DNA of 64,000 nt from Corythucha ciliata (Eukaryota; Arthropoda; Insecta; Hemiptera; Tingidae): the NCBI GenBank assembly GCA_038030265.1, contig CM075939.1, forward strand, positions 28,005,253 through 28,069,252. The letters are read 5' to 3'. Positions 10,401 through 18,149 of this stretch are shown in pieces. The notes under the pieces were generated by a model. The model was not told the DNA's origin and did not search any database. It saw nothing but the letters and a program-made list of their open reading frames with translations. The stretch's first letter is position 1. Every line of letters begins with the position of its first letter. Both the position numbers and the translations under genes were made by a program.

Positions 10401-13400
10401 AGTGGGAAATGGGAGGGAGCGGAAAACAGAGAGTAATAAAAGAAAGGAAACGGGAAAATCTCGGAGAGTTTTTTGTTCTGTTTCACTGCGGACAATTGAG
10501 TTTTGCCTTGTTATTTCTTTGGACGATTTTAAATAAGCCTTCGTCGGGTGTGGTCCCAAAATAAAGTAATTAGTTTGACCTGTAGCTGTTTATCCCTCTT
10601 CCATCCCTTGCCTTATCCCGGTGGGGTCCCGGTTAGAGCGGAAACCGGTGACAATATTGTTTTTTTTTCTGGCATTTGTTAAATTTTTTTAATGATTTGA
10701 ATGAAATGAAGTGAAGTGTGGCATCAAATACGAACCCTGAAAAATTACAAAATTGGCCTGAGGGTGGAAATGAATGGACTAATAATTATTATAAAAATTC
10801 AAGTTCGCAGTTCGACCATAGGACGTCGATGGGCCAAGAATTAATTTTTTCTTGTCTCTTCTAGCTACACGTGTGACTTCAAAATATTTTTTTCATAAAA
10901 TATATGTACCTAAAAAGTTGGCAAAAATCATGAGAGGCCATCTCATTAATTTTACAGTTAAAAAACGGGAAATTACAAAGCGACTCACGCATTTTCACTT
11001 AGAATACCCCAACAAGTCGGAACAAGAATCGCACAGTTTGAAACCTAGAGCGCTCTCATTTTAAACTTTGCACTAAGCCCATACACGTACAATAAATATT
11101 GCGCAAACTAGGTGTTGTACAATAAAATTGAAAGTTTTTGGGTTGTATTGATGGGTTGCACAATATAATGAACAACCCATTTTTTTATCCGTAAACATCT
11201 GGAAACGAAATATTGTCAAATTTATTTCCCAATAAATTATTGTACGTGTATGGACCCCTTAACGGGGTCAACGGATTCCGTTTGAACATCATCCGTTTTT
11301 TCATCGGTTCCGTTGCAACCGATAGCATATGGCAAATATTGTACCGACAACATTTACCATGGCAACTGTTGCTGTGGTAACTGTTCATGTGGCAACGGTT
11401 GTTATGGTAATCGTTAGCATGGTTGCAGTTGCCATGATGACAGTCACCATTTCAGTCTGTTCTGATGGTGACAGATTTTCGTCACTCTTTTCGTAAAGCC
11501 CGCCACTCGCGTGCAGTTTTAACTGACAGTTTGAACTGAACAGTTTAAACTGTCAGTCTAAACTGCACGTGAGTGGGCATTTCGTCTCAGTTAAGGTGAA
11601 CTGCACAGTTAAACCGTACAGTTCTCAGTTGAACTGTCAGTTCAAACTTCACAGTTTAAACTGTCAGTTTGGACTGTTCAGTTCAGTCCCCCACACACGT
11701 GCAGTTCAATTCTTCAGTTAACATAATGGATTCGAACGAGCAGGACCGTATTGCCGTTCTCGGTTTAATTTGTGCAGTTATTCATCAGGAAAGTAACCAA
11801 CCTAAAAGACGCAGGAAGTGGTGCAAGGAATGGTTGAAATGCCGGTAACAATCTTCGGATATTAGCAATTGAATTGAGAACTGTACAGTTTAACTGTGCA
11901 GTTCACCAGACGAAATGCCCACTCACATGCAGTTTAGACTGTCAGTTTGAACTGTTCAGTTCAAACTTTCAGTTAAAACTGCACGTGAGTGGCGGGCTTT
12001 ATGTTAACTGAAGAATTGAACTGTACGTGTGTGGGGGACTGAACTGAACAGTTTAAACTGTGCTGTTTGAACTGTGCAGTTTGAACTGATAGTTCAAACT
12101 GCACGTGAGTGGCGGGCTTAACAGGGATGTACATTTTTCACCTCCCAATCTCAAGACCCTCAACAGGCCGCCGTAAATTGAAAAACAAAGTTAAGTGAGT
12201 ATGGGAAACTAGGGAAATTTGACCCAGTGTCGTTTTCTGCGGTTATGGACATGTTATCAACAATTTTGAGGCCTCTCTGAAATTCCCCACGAAAGAGCTA
12301 AGATTGGCTGAAAGAAGGGTTGAGAGTTATTATTTTAATCAGTGGAGTGACTAATTGGGTATGTTTTTTATTTAGCCCACTTGCTTTTTGTCTTCTTGAG
12401 AACTTTCAAAGCAATGCTCATTGGTTCAAGGAAGTCTAATTTTGTTTTATACCACTGTCTTCTTAAGGACTCGGACTTTCGATTTATACAGGGTGGATCC
12501 GTATAAGTGTGACAAAAATTTTTGGGTAAAACTACGTTAAAAGTGGAGTAAAATGGTACCTTCGGAAGTGTCCTACGTCGATCCGTTCCGGAGTTATGAT
12601 TTTTTTTGTGTTTAAAAAAGTAACCAATGCTTGCTTCAAAAAATCCGCAATTTCTCGGCTTATATCGCACGAAATCCAAAAAGTGATGCCATTTTCAGAA
12701 ACTACGGAACATTTCCTTTAGGATAGAGGCCATTTTATTGCTTGAAATAATCGTCAACGCCCAGAAATCTGGCATTTTTTCCATAAATTTACGTGTCCTC
12801 TAAAATTTGTCCGTTTTACGAAAAGTCGCTGTACCCAAACAGCTTTCTCAACAGATTTTCGGTGTATCACAAAAACTTCCCCGTCTTCTACGCTTCCTTT
12901 TGGCGTGTTCACATTTCATGTTACCACTGACGTTTCTCACAAAAAACTTCACGAGAATGCACAAAACCCGTGTTTTTACGAAACATGGGCCATTGTCTAC
13001 GGTATTCGTGAAGGGTGCGGAGAGATCGGCAGTAAATGAGAACAAGATATCTTACCATGGAGAAGATACCGCAGGCAAGAGACATTCAATTTGACCCCCC
13101 CCCCCATCCATTTCTGCCGATCTCTGAGCACCCTTCACGAATATTGTTGGCACCTGGCACATAGGCATTTGCCTATATTTTTCTGTCAAAATACTGTTTT
13201 AGAAAGGGAGGACAGAATATTTTAGGAAGGAGAAGATATCGTAGGCAAACGGCATTCAATTATGATCCCCCCCCCCTGAATGGCGACAATTTAATGAATC
13301 ACTGGTGGGGGAAGGGGTCAAATAGAATGCCCCTTGGTAAGATATACTGTTCTCACTTACCGCCGATCTCCCTGCACCCTTCACGAATACCGTAGACAAT

Positions 13401-16371
13401 GGTCCATGTTTCGTAAAAACACGGTTTTTGTGCATTCTCGTGACGTTTTTGTGAGAAACGTCAGTGGTAACATGAAATGTGAACACGCCAAAAGGAAGCT
13501 TAGAAGACGGGGAAGTTTTTGTGATACACCGAAAATCTGTTGAGAAAGCTGTTTGGGTACAGCGACTTTTCGTAAAACGGACAAATTTTAGAGGACACGT
13601 AAATTTATGGAAAAAATGCCAGATTTCTGGGTGTTGACGATTATTTCAAGCAATAAAATGGCCTCTATCCTAAAGGAAATGTTCCGTAGTTTCTGAAAAT
13701 GGCATCACTTTTTGGATTTCGTGCGATATAAGCCGAGAAATTGCGGATTTTTTGAAGCAAGCATTGGTTACTTTTTTAAACACAAAAAAAATCATAACTC
13801 CGGAACGGATCGACGTAGGACACTTCCGAAGGTACCATTTTACTCCACTTTTAACGTAGTTTTACCCAAAAATTTTTGTCACACTTATACGGATCCACCC
13901 TGTATATAATTTTTCTGTGTTCCTTCATCTTGGAGCCGAGAAGTGAGCATAATGTGTTGCAACCTAAGACTGGGATCTTTGGCCGAGTCCGACCGAGCCC
14001 AAAAATGGTACCCGTACTTCACGCACCAGTTCCAACTACAAACCGGAAGCATTTGACGCTGCGATCAGTATTTCCCCCACCCCTCACCGAGAGACAAATT
14101 GTTGACCAGCTATATCCCTTGTTGACCGGGGTCCGACCAAGTCCAAAATTGGTACGCGTACTCCTCACGCTAGTACACACTACAAACCAGAAGCATTTGA
14201 CGCTACGACAAGTATTTCCCCCACTCCTCACCGAGAGCCAAATTGTTGACCAGCTGTATCCCTTGTTGACCGGGGTCCGACCAAGTCCAAAAGTGGTACG
14301 CGTACTCCTCACGCTAGTACACACTACAAACCAGAAGCATTTGACGCTACGACAAGTATTTCCCCCACTCCTCACCGAGAGTCCAATTGTTGACCAGCTG
14401 TATCCCTTGTTGACCGGGGTCCGGCCGAGCCCAAAAATGGTACCCGTACTTCACGCACCAGTTCCAACTACAAACCGGTAGCATTTGACGCTGCGATCAG
14501 TATTTCCCCCACTCCTCAGCGAGAGACAAATTGTTGACCAGCTGTATCCCTTGTTGACCGGGTCCGACCAAGACCAAAAGTGGTACGCGTACTCCTCACG
14601 CTAGTATAGACTACAAACCGGAAGCATTTGACGCTATGACCAGTATTTACCGCACTCCTTCATGAAAGCGGAATTGTTGATCAGCTGTAACCCTTGTTGA
14701 CAGGGGTCTGACCGAGCCCAAATGTGGTACCTACGTGTAATCTTTGCACCAGTACCGATTACGAACCGGATGCATTTTCTGCTATGAGCTGTGTCTGTCT
14801 CTCTGCATAAATTTTCCTTTCTGTCGCCATTTGATTGTTGCCCGTGTAATTAGCTGTTGCAAATATGCAACATATGTTTTCGCGTGTCCAGCGTGTAAAG
14901 TTCGAGTTTACAGACAATGAAGCAACTGCAGGAAGTCAAGAGATACACACCAGTGATGTAAAAACTTTACCTCACCGAACAGGGGAAGACGTTGGTGGGA
15001 CGTAACTAGGCAACCTGACGTAACTAGGCTTCCGCATTATAATTATACCGACCGAACGTTATTAATCGCCCACGAATGAAAATTGACTCTGTTTTTATTA
15101 GGCTTATGTCAATGTACTAGCGTGAGGAGTACGCGTACTACTTTTGGACTTGGTCGGACCCCGGTCAACAAGGGATACAGCTGGTCAACAATTTGGCTCT
15201 CGGTGAGGAGGGGGGGAAATACTGATCGCAGCGTCAAATGCTTCCGGTTTGTAGTCTGTACTAGCTTGAGGAGTACGCGTACCACTTTTGGACTTGGTCG
15301 GACCCCGGTCAACAAGGGATACAGCTGGTCAACAATTTGTCTCTCGGTGAGGAGTGGGGGAAATACTGATCGCAGCGTCAAATGCTTCCGGTTTGTAGTT
15401 GGAACTGGTGCGTGAAGTACGGGTACCATTTTTGGGCTCGGTCGTACCCCGGTCAACATAGTTTTCAGTTTGAATGGTCTGAGTCAACATTTTAGGGGGA
15501 CCCTATTTGGAAAAGCGTTATCGTCTTATCACGTTTATGTTTTTCATGCATTTTTGAAGACCAAAGTGTTTACCAGTATTATGACTATTCAGCCTAACGC
15601 TTTTGGCCCGGCCAAATCAACTCCGTGACCTGATTAATAGGGAAAAACTGAAAAATGGGTCAAGCATCCCTAATCTCGCCTATACTATGAAAAAACTGTT
15701 TCATGTACGTGTCCAAAACCATGAACCCAAGAAATGTAAGCCAAGAATCGTTCGGACTTTATCGGGTCAATCTGCAACACCGCGAATAGATGGTGTTCGG
15801 GAAGGATGATATTATGCTCTTTTTTAATGTTTAATATTACCTTTTTTCTTCATATTTAGGCCACATATTTCCCCGGACATGCGCTGTGTACTCGAAGAGC
15901 TCTGATTGGTTGAAGCCCAAAGCTCAGTTTTTTAAAGCTTGCATGTAAAGGCGCCTACAATTTTACGGAATAGGTCGCCTGCAGGGAATTTCAGCACTTT
16001 CCCGATGGATCGTTTTGTAACCTTATTTTCAAATTTAAACCAATCAGATATTCCGTGCCGTGACCTACCAACCATTGCTTCAAAGTGTGCGTCACCATTA
16101 GCAGAGACGATGCCAAAACTCACCATTCCCTCTCAACTCGGACACCCCATTAATTAACCGGGCAGCACGTATTATTCAATAGTCACACATTTTAAAGACG
16201 TCTACCTACCTTGAAAAGATGCTGAGTGAAATAGAATCCAGCCGGGCCGCTGCCAATGATGCATATTTTAGGGTTTCTCTCTTGTGACAAGGAAGTGGAC
16301 GGTTGCGTTGAAAACCGGCCGAATCTACTACAGGCCGTGTCAACAAGATTTTTAGTCTTTCTGAGAAACAT
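4448..16371 (-). CDS. FDXR: NADPH:adrenodoxin (ferredoxin) oxidoreductase, mitochondrial
   Basis: Transfers electrons from NADPH through FAD to mitochondrial ferredoxin, which feeds Fe-S cluster synthesis and mitochondrial P450s. Coding exons by frame phase and splice sites: 16371-16210, 6155-5937, 5863-5645, 5521-5329, 5257-5094, 5036-4901, 4830-4657, 4581-4448, total 1,401 nt (466 residues; human is 491). Start chosen at the ATG at 16371, which opens a Ser/Arg/Lys-rich presequence (~25 residues) ahead of the FAD motif GSGPAGFY at ~40-47. [19 protein letters not shown] follows at ~68-86, the NADP-binding [12 protein letters not shown] at ~181-192, LVGRRGPLQ and [11 protein letters not shown] in the middle, then GWICTGPVG, and GKPREKIVS near the C-terminus. 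Two apparent breaks are introns: 5258-5328 (71 bp) restores the frame, and 4582-4656 (75 bp) is stop-free and in frame. Intron 1 is 10,054 bp and full of transposons; the other six are 57-123 bp. Confidence 0.95.
6880..7010 (+). repeat. Dispersed repeat R, copy 1
   Basis: About 130 bases running from GTGCATTTCATTCTGAAAATG through ATTGGTCTCGTCGTGATGG to GGTCTCCGGAATTC and a (TA)n tract. An inverted copy with few differences lies at 21,828-21,960 in VPS13B intron 42, and a short piece at 3,716-3,765. In both full copies the (TA)n end abuts the end of a TA-site transposon. Confidence 0.8.
7017..8529. mobile_element. Giant palindromic element, family A (mariner-like ends)
   Basis: A 1,513-bp inverted repeat inside FDXR intron 1. 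It begins CAGGGTGGTCGGTTTTGAGATG at 7,017 and ends with the reverse complement at 8,529, flanked by TA on both sides. The arms (about 7,017-7,680 and 7,853-8,529) match almost base for base, including GAATTTAGGGCGTCTG near the centre. The loop of ~170 bases carries a transposase-like relic. TA target duplication and CAGGGTGG termini are typical of Tc1/mariner transposons, so this looks like a fold-back derivative mobilised in trans. Open frames in the arms (7,320-7,592 and 7,934-8,227) are mirror images of each other and are not genes. Confidence 0.85.
7655..7858 (-). pseudogene. Relic of a mariner-type DDE transposase in the palindrome loop
   Basis: Read on the minus strand the loop encodes about 45 residues with the pattern [19 protein letters not shown], then ELPRLL, and [10 protein letters not shown]. 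This pattern, GPxFF...YLxFLQxxLPxLL...(I/W)FQQDG, is the core of mariner-family transposases around the second catalytic aspartate. After the QQDG motif the frame runs into palindrome-arm sequence, so the fragment has neither the N-terminal DNA-binding domain nor the first and third catalytic acids. It cannot be active. The match is to a family pattern from memory. Confidence 0.7.
8584..9565 (+). repeat. Tandem array, ~296-bp unit
   Basis: Starts of CTTGTTAGCACGATAACT-like copies lie at 8,584, 8,880, 9,176 and 9,473, giving periods of 296, 296 and 297; the last copy is cut at about 9,565. Units share CGGTCGGTATTGCATTTGGG, CATATTCGGTACGTATACTCC and a G-rich GGGGGAGGGGG end. The array begins at TTATGGCCGTTT, right beside palindrome A. 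An inverted copy with about 1.6 units is at 20,004-20,479. No coding content. Confidence 0.85.
9566..9734. other. Short unassigned stretch in FDXR intron 1
   Basis: Follows the truncated last unit of the 296-bp array. Starts with a poly-T run; no feature recognised. Confidence 0.3.
9735..9958. mobile_element. Small TIR element (224 bp)
   Basis: The 22-base terminal sequence CTATTGACATCTTTCATAAATA at 9,735 is repeated exactly in inverted orientation at the right end (TATTTATGAAAGATGTCAATAG, 9,937-9,958). The interior has no inverted structure and no gene. No clear target duplication is seen, so the superfamily is undetermined. Confidence 0.6.
10314..10653 (+). mobile_element. Solo LTR
   Basis: A 340-bp segment begins TGTTACGTCGAAGACG and ends AACCGGTGACA, giving imperfect TGTTAC/GTGACA ends. 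It is flanked by a 4-bp direct repeat ATAT (10,310-10,313 and 10,654-10,657). It is GC-rich compared with its surroundings and has an AATAAA (about 10,560) roughly 90 bases before the end, as expected for an LTR. No internal region or second LTR adjoins it, so it is best read as a solo LTR left by recombination, perhaps of a Gypsy-type element. Confidence 0.7.
11079..11253. mobile_element. MITE family M2, copy 1 (175 bp)
   Basis: Begins CCATACACGTACAATAAATA and ends with the complement TATTGTACGTGTATGG. A second 175-bp copy is at 46,010-46,184 with the same interior (GGGTTGTATTGATGGGTTGC, AACATCTGGAAACGAAAT). The sequence TTCAAACAAATGAATGAAATAG precedes both copies, 0.8 kb and 50 bp upstream respectively, so a larger repeat may contain them. 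Confidence 0.8.
11497..12118. mobile_element. Harbinger-type non-autonomous element
   Basis: Terminal inverted repeats AGCCCGCCACTCGCGTGCAG and CTGCACGTGAGTGGCGGGCT are flanked on both sides by TAA (11,494-11,496 and 12,119-12,121), the 3-bp duplication expected of PIF/Harbinger elements. Inside, AACTGTCAGTT/AACTGCACAGTT-type decamers occur more than twenty times in both orientations on each side. An extra internal copy of the terminus ends at about 12,000. The centre holds a short open frame that looks like a transposase N-terminus remnant (11,726-11,848). Confidence 0.75.
11726..11848 (+). pseudogene. 40-codon remnant in the Harbinger-type element
   Basis: An ATG-to-TAA frame of 40 residues in the middle of the element starts [19 protein letters not shown] and ends in a basic-aromatic [18 protein letters not shown]1/PIF transposases commonly begin with such a stretch (RRRxWVRxWLxRR). 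The remainder of a transposase is absent, so it is probably a truncated remnant. It may be chance, given its shortness. Confidence 0.45.
12489..13902. mobile_element. Giant palindromic element, family B, two-armed copy
   Basis: A 1,414-bp inverted repeat in FDXR intron 1. It starts CAGGGTGGATCCGTATAAGTG and ends with its reverse complement; TA flanks both ends (12,487-12,488 and 13,903-13,904). Arms of about 560 bases (12,489-13,050 and 13,370-13,902) are nearly identical. The centre has two poly-C runs and diverged material. A one-armed copy lies at 20,524-21,095. Mirrored frames at 12,807-13,094 and 13,381-13,584 are arm artefacts. Confidence 0.85.
13977..14770 (+). repeat. Tandem array, 144-bp unit
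   Basis: GTTGACCGGGGTCCGACC-type boundaries recur at 14,121, 14,265, 14,409, 14,553 and about 14,696, so the period is 144 (the last is 143). Because 144 is a multiple of three and units lack stops in one frame, a 201-codon open frame crosses four units; it is a repeat artefact. An inverted array of ~2.5 units is at 15,109-15,460. Edge units are more diverged than central ones. Confidence 0.85.
14771..15108. other. Spacer between the two opposed 144-bp arrays
   Basis: About 340 bases with a near-duplicate GACGTAACTAGGC (near 14,999 and 15,016) but no gene. It forms the centre of the large inverted structure made by the two arrays. Confidence 0.4.
15109..15460 (-). repeat. Inverted copy of the 144-bp array
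   Basis: About 2.5 units of the 144-bp repeat in the opposite orientation. Both strands stay open across it (15,083-15,415 + and 15,109-15,459 -) for the same periodicity reason. No independent coding evidence. Confidence 0.8.
15461..16209. other. 5'-proximal part of FDXR intron 1, no feature seen
   Basis: I see nothing recognisable between the inverted 144-bp array and FDXR exon 1 (splice donor AAG|GTAGGT at 16,209). Confidence 0.4.
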
Positions 16372-16719
16372 GACAGCAGAGCTTTCGCTGTCGATTTCGG
16401 ATATGTCACTTCGGGTACCTGATATTTGGAACACAATATCACGACTGGCTCAGACAGATGCCATACACAAAAAGTAAATTGTTAGCAATGGCTTACATTA
16501 TAGAGAATTTGGGGAAGATATTGTTGAAATAACGGCGGAGAAACTTCTGAAAATCTAATAGAAAACAGGAACAAATACCACGAAATCTTACATCAAATTT
16601 TTAAGGAGAACATGTAGGTCACAATAAGGTTATCTGAAAAGGTTATAAATAATGTGCCGCTGATAGAGAGTAACGGATGCATGACGTACACGTCACGTAC
16701 CCGTAGTTTTTAGGGAATA
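16372..16719. promoter_or_regulatory. Shared head-to-head promoter region FDXR / UBOX5
   Basis: Only 348 bases separate the FDXR ATG (minus strand) from the UBOX5 ATG (plus strand), so both promoters and 5' UTRs must lie here. A near-palindrome TGACGT-AC-ACGTCA sits at 16,682-16,695, 25 bases before the UBOX5 ATG; each half is a CRE/ATF-like half site, and a further CACGTA/TCACGT overlap follows. No clear TATA box is seen. Promoter function is inferred from gene layout. Confidence 0.65.
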
Positions 16720-17958
16720 ATGTCAAATTTAATTAATTTTGTTAACTTGAATTTATGTAAAGTTTCAACCGACCGAGTGTGTTCAGAAGGACATGAAGTG
16801 GACAACTTGATCTCGCCTGTTCAATCCAGGCGACGACAAGGATTCCTAGTGGACCATTTCGTGAAACCCCCAGTGATCGTGGACTTTACGTTTCCTTGCG
16901 AGATTGACGTTAAACGAATTGTGATAAATAGACGAGTGGGGACTCAGAAATCCGCGGGGTTTGAAGTTTCAACTCTGCAGAGCACTAGGTCAGCGCCACA
17001 AAACGCGGGTAAGCATATAGTCAAATGTTCGACGGAAGACCTGGTTGAATTTTATATTCATGGTGCCGATTCTTCATTGAGGGAATCTTCTAGTTTCAAG
17101 TCATCTTCCTATCTTCATCGAGTGTCAGGGCTGAGTATAAAAATATTCAGAACAGAAAACTCGTCAGTACCAGCATTAGGGGGTGTTGATGTATGGGGAT
17201 TTGTATCCAAAACGGTTTCCAGGTCTGTAGCTGCAGAGCTTATCGACTCGTGGCAGAAGCTCAACGCGTCATCACAATTGGTTCTCGCTGAAGAGGCTAG
17301 TGGAGGATCTTCTTCGCGTGAGGATCAGACTCGGCCAGATGTAATTGCGACGCCATCTGGTTCAGTACCAGAGGAATTCATTGACCCTATTTCGTGTCAA
17401 ATTATGACCATTCCTATGACGCTCCCATCAGGAAAAATTGTCGATGCCTCCACTCTGGAAAAATACACACGTGAACAGGCGCGCCTTGGCCGAGCTCCGA
17501 ACGATCCCTTCACGGGAGTATTATTCTCCGACCTGAATAGACCAGTTATCGCGACGGCGCTTCGAGGCCGTCTCGACCGGTACCTTCTGGCTCATGCCGA
17601 CCGCGATGACATTAAAATATTGCCGAGGGCTGTTGGTTCTAAATTAAAAGCGAGTGATGAGTACCGTCCTTCCGGTAGTTCCATGCCAGCTAACAAAAAA
17701 CGCAGTGTTGATGACCTTCTGGAAGAGACCCTTCATGGATTGCCGTCGTATTTAGAGGCAAAGCCAAAAAAACAGAAACCCGAGTGTAATTCGTGTCACA
17801 GCTGCCAAGACTTATTCGTAGGAAGATGTCGCCATTTGATGTGCAGACTGTGCCTGAGAAAGGTACAGTCTGGAATCATTAAAGCTTGCGCTACTTGTGA
17901 AACCTCTGTTGACTACAAGGAATTCACGAAATATCATGTGCCTTCATTGGCCTTCTAG
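16720..17958 (+). CDS. UBOX5: U-box domain-containing E3 ubiquitin ligase (RNF37 type)
   Basis: A single uninterrupted frame of 412 residues. The N-terminal ~165 residues follow the RNF37-specific pattern (CSEGHEVDNLIS at 21-32, HFVKPPVIVDFTFPCEIDV at 46-64). The U-box lies at about 216-290: EEFIDPISCQIMTIPMTLPS, DASTLEKY, NDPFTG, and RLDRYL. A RING-like C-terminal zinc motif is at 356-393: C356-x2-C359, C370, H372-x2-C375-x2-C378, C390-x2-C393. The family (human UBOX5, 541 residues) binds UBC-type E2 enzymes and VCP/p97 and is nuclear; this protein is shorter, mainly in the linker between U-box and RING. The ATG at 16720 is used because it begins the conserved N-terminal domain and no in-frame upstream Met is better. 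No intron interrupts the CDS, unlike its neighbours. An ATTAAA poly(A) signal follows at 18,006. Confidence 0.93.
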   Translation: MSNLINFVNLNLCKVSTDRVCSEGHEVDNLISPVQSRRRQGFLVDHFVKPPVIVDFTFPCEIDVKRIVINRRVGTQKSAGFEVSTLQSTRSAPQNAGKHIVKCSTEDLVEFYIHGADSSLRESSSFKSSSYLHRVSGLSIKIFRTENSSVPALGGVDVWGFVSKTVSRSVAAELIDSWQKLNASSQLVLAEEASGGSSSREDQTRPDVIATPSGSVPEEFIDPISCQIMTIPMTLPSGKIVDASTLEKYTREQARLGRAPNDPFTGVLFSDLNRPVIATALRGRLDRYLLAHADRDDIKILPRAVGSKLKASDEYRPSGSSMPANKKRSVDDLLEETLHGLPSYLEAKPKKQKPECNSCHSCQDLFVGRCRHLMCRLCLRKVQSGIIKACATCETSVDYKEFTKYHVPSLAF

Positions 17959-18005
17959 TCCATTATAAATAATGCGATGACATTTTTTGTACTTTCATGC
18001 TACTA

Positions 18006-18044
18006 ATTAAAGAAATCCAACATCATGTAAAAAGTGCGTTTATT
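18006..18044. terminator. Facing poly(A) signals of UBOX5 and VPS13B
   Basis: ATTAAA on the plus strand (18,006-18,011) is 48 bases past the UBOX5 stop. AATAAA on the minus strand (18,044-18,039) is 106 bases past the VPS13B stop. The signals are 27 bases apart, so mature 3' ends of these convergent genes probably meet or overlap. Confidence 0.6.
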
Positions 18045-18149
18045 TTCATAGGAAGAAAGGGCGTTTTTTGAGGGACTTAACATCAACATAATTAACAAAA
18101 GGGCAAAGTGACTAGTTCACACTTTTTTCTCATTCAAAAGCTACGATTG

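Noticed and set aside
10299..10564. Overlapping 86-87-codon frames on both strands
   Set aside because: They lie inside the solo LTR, whose GC content removes stop codons by chance.
13876..14481. A 201-codon open frame that looks like a repetitive protein
   Set aside because: It spans four 144-bp tandem units; the period is a multiple of three and the opposite strand is open too. No codon bias or start context.
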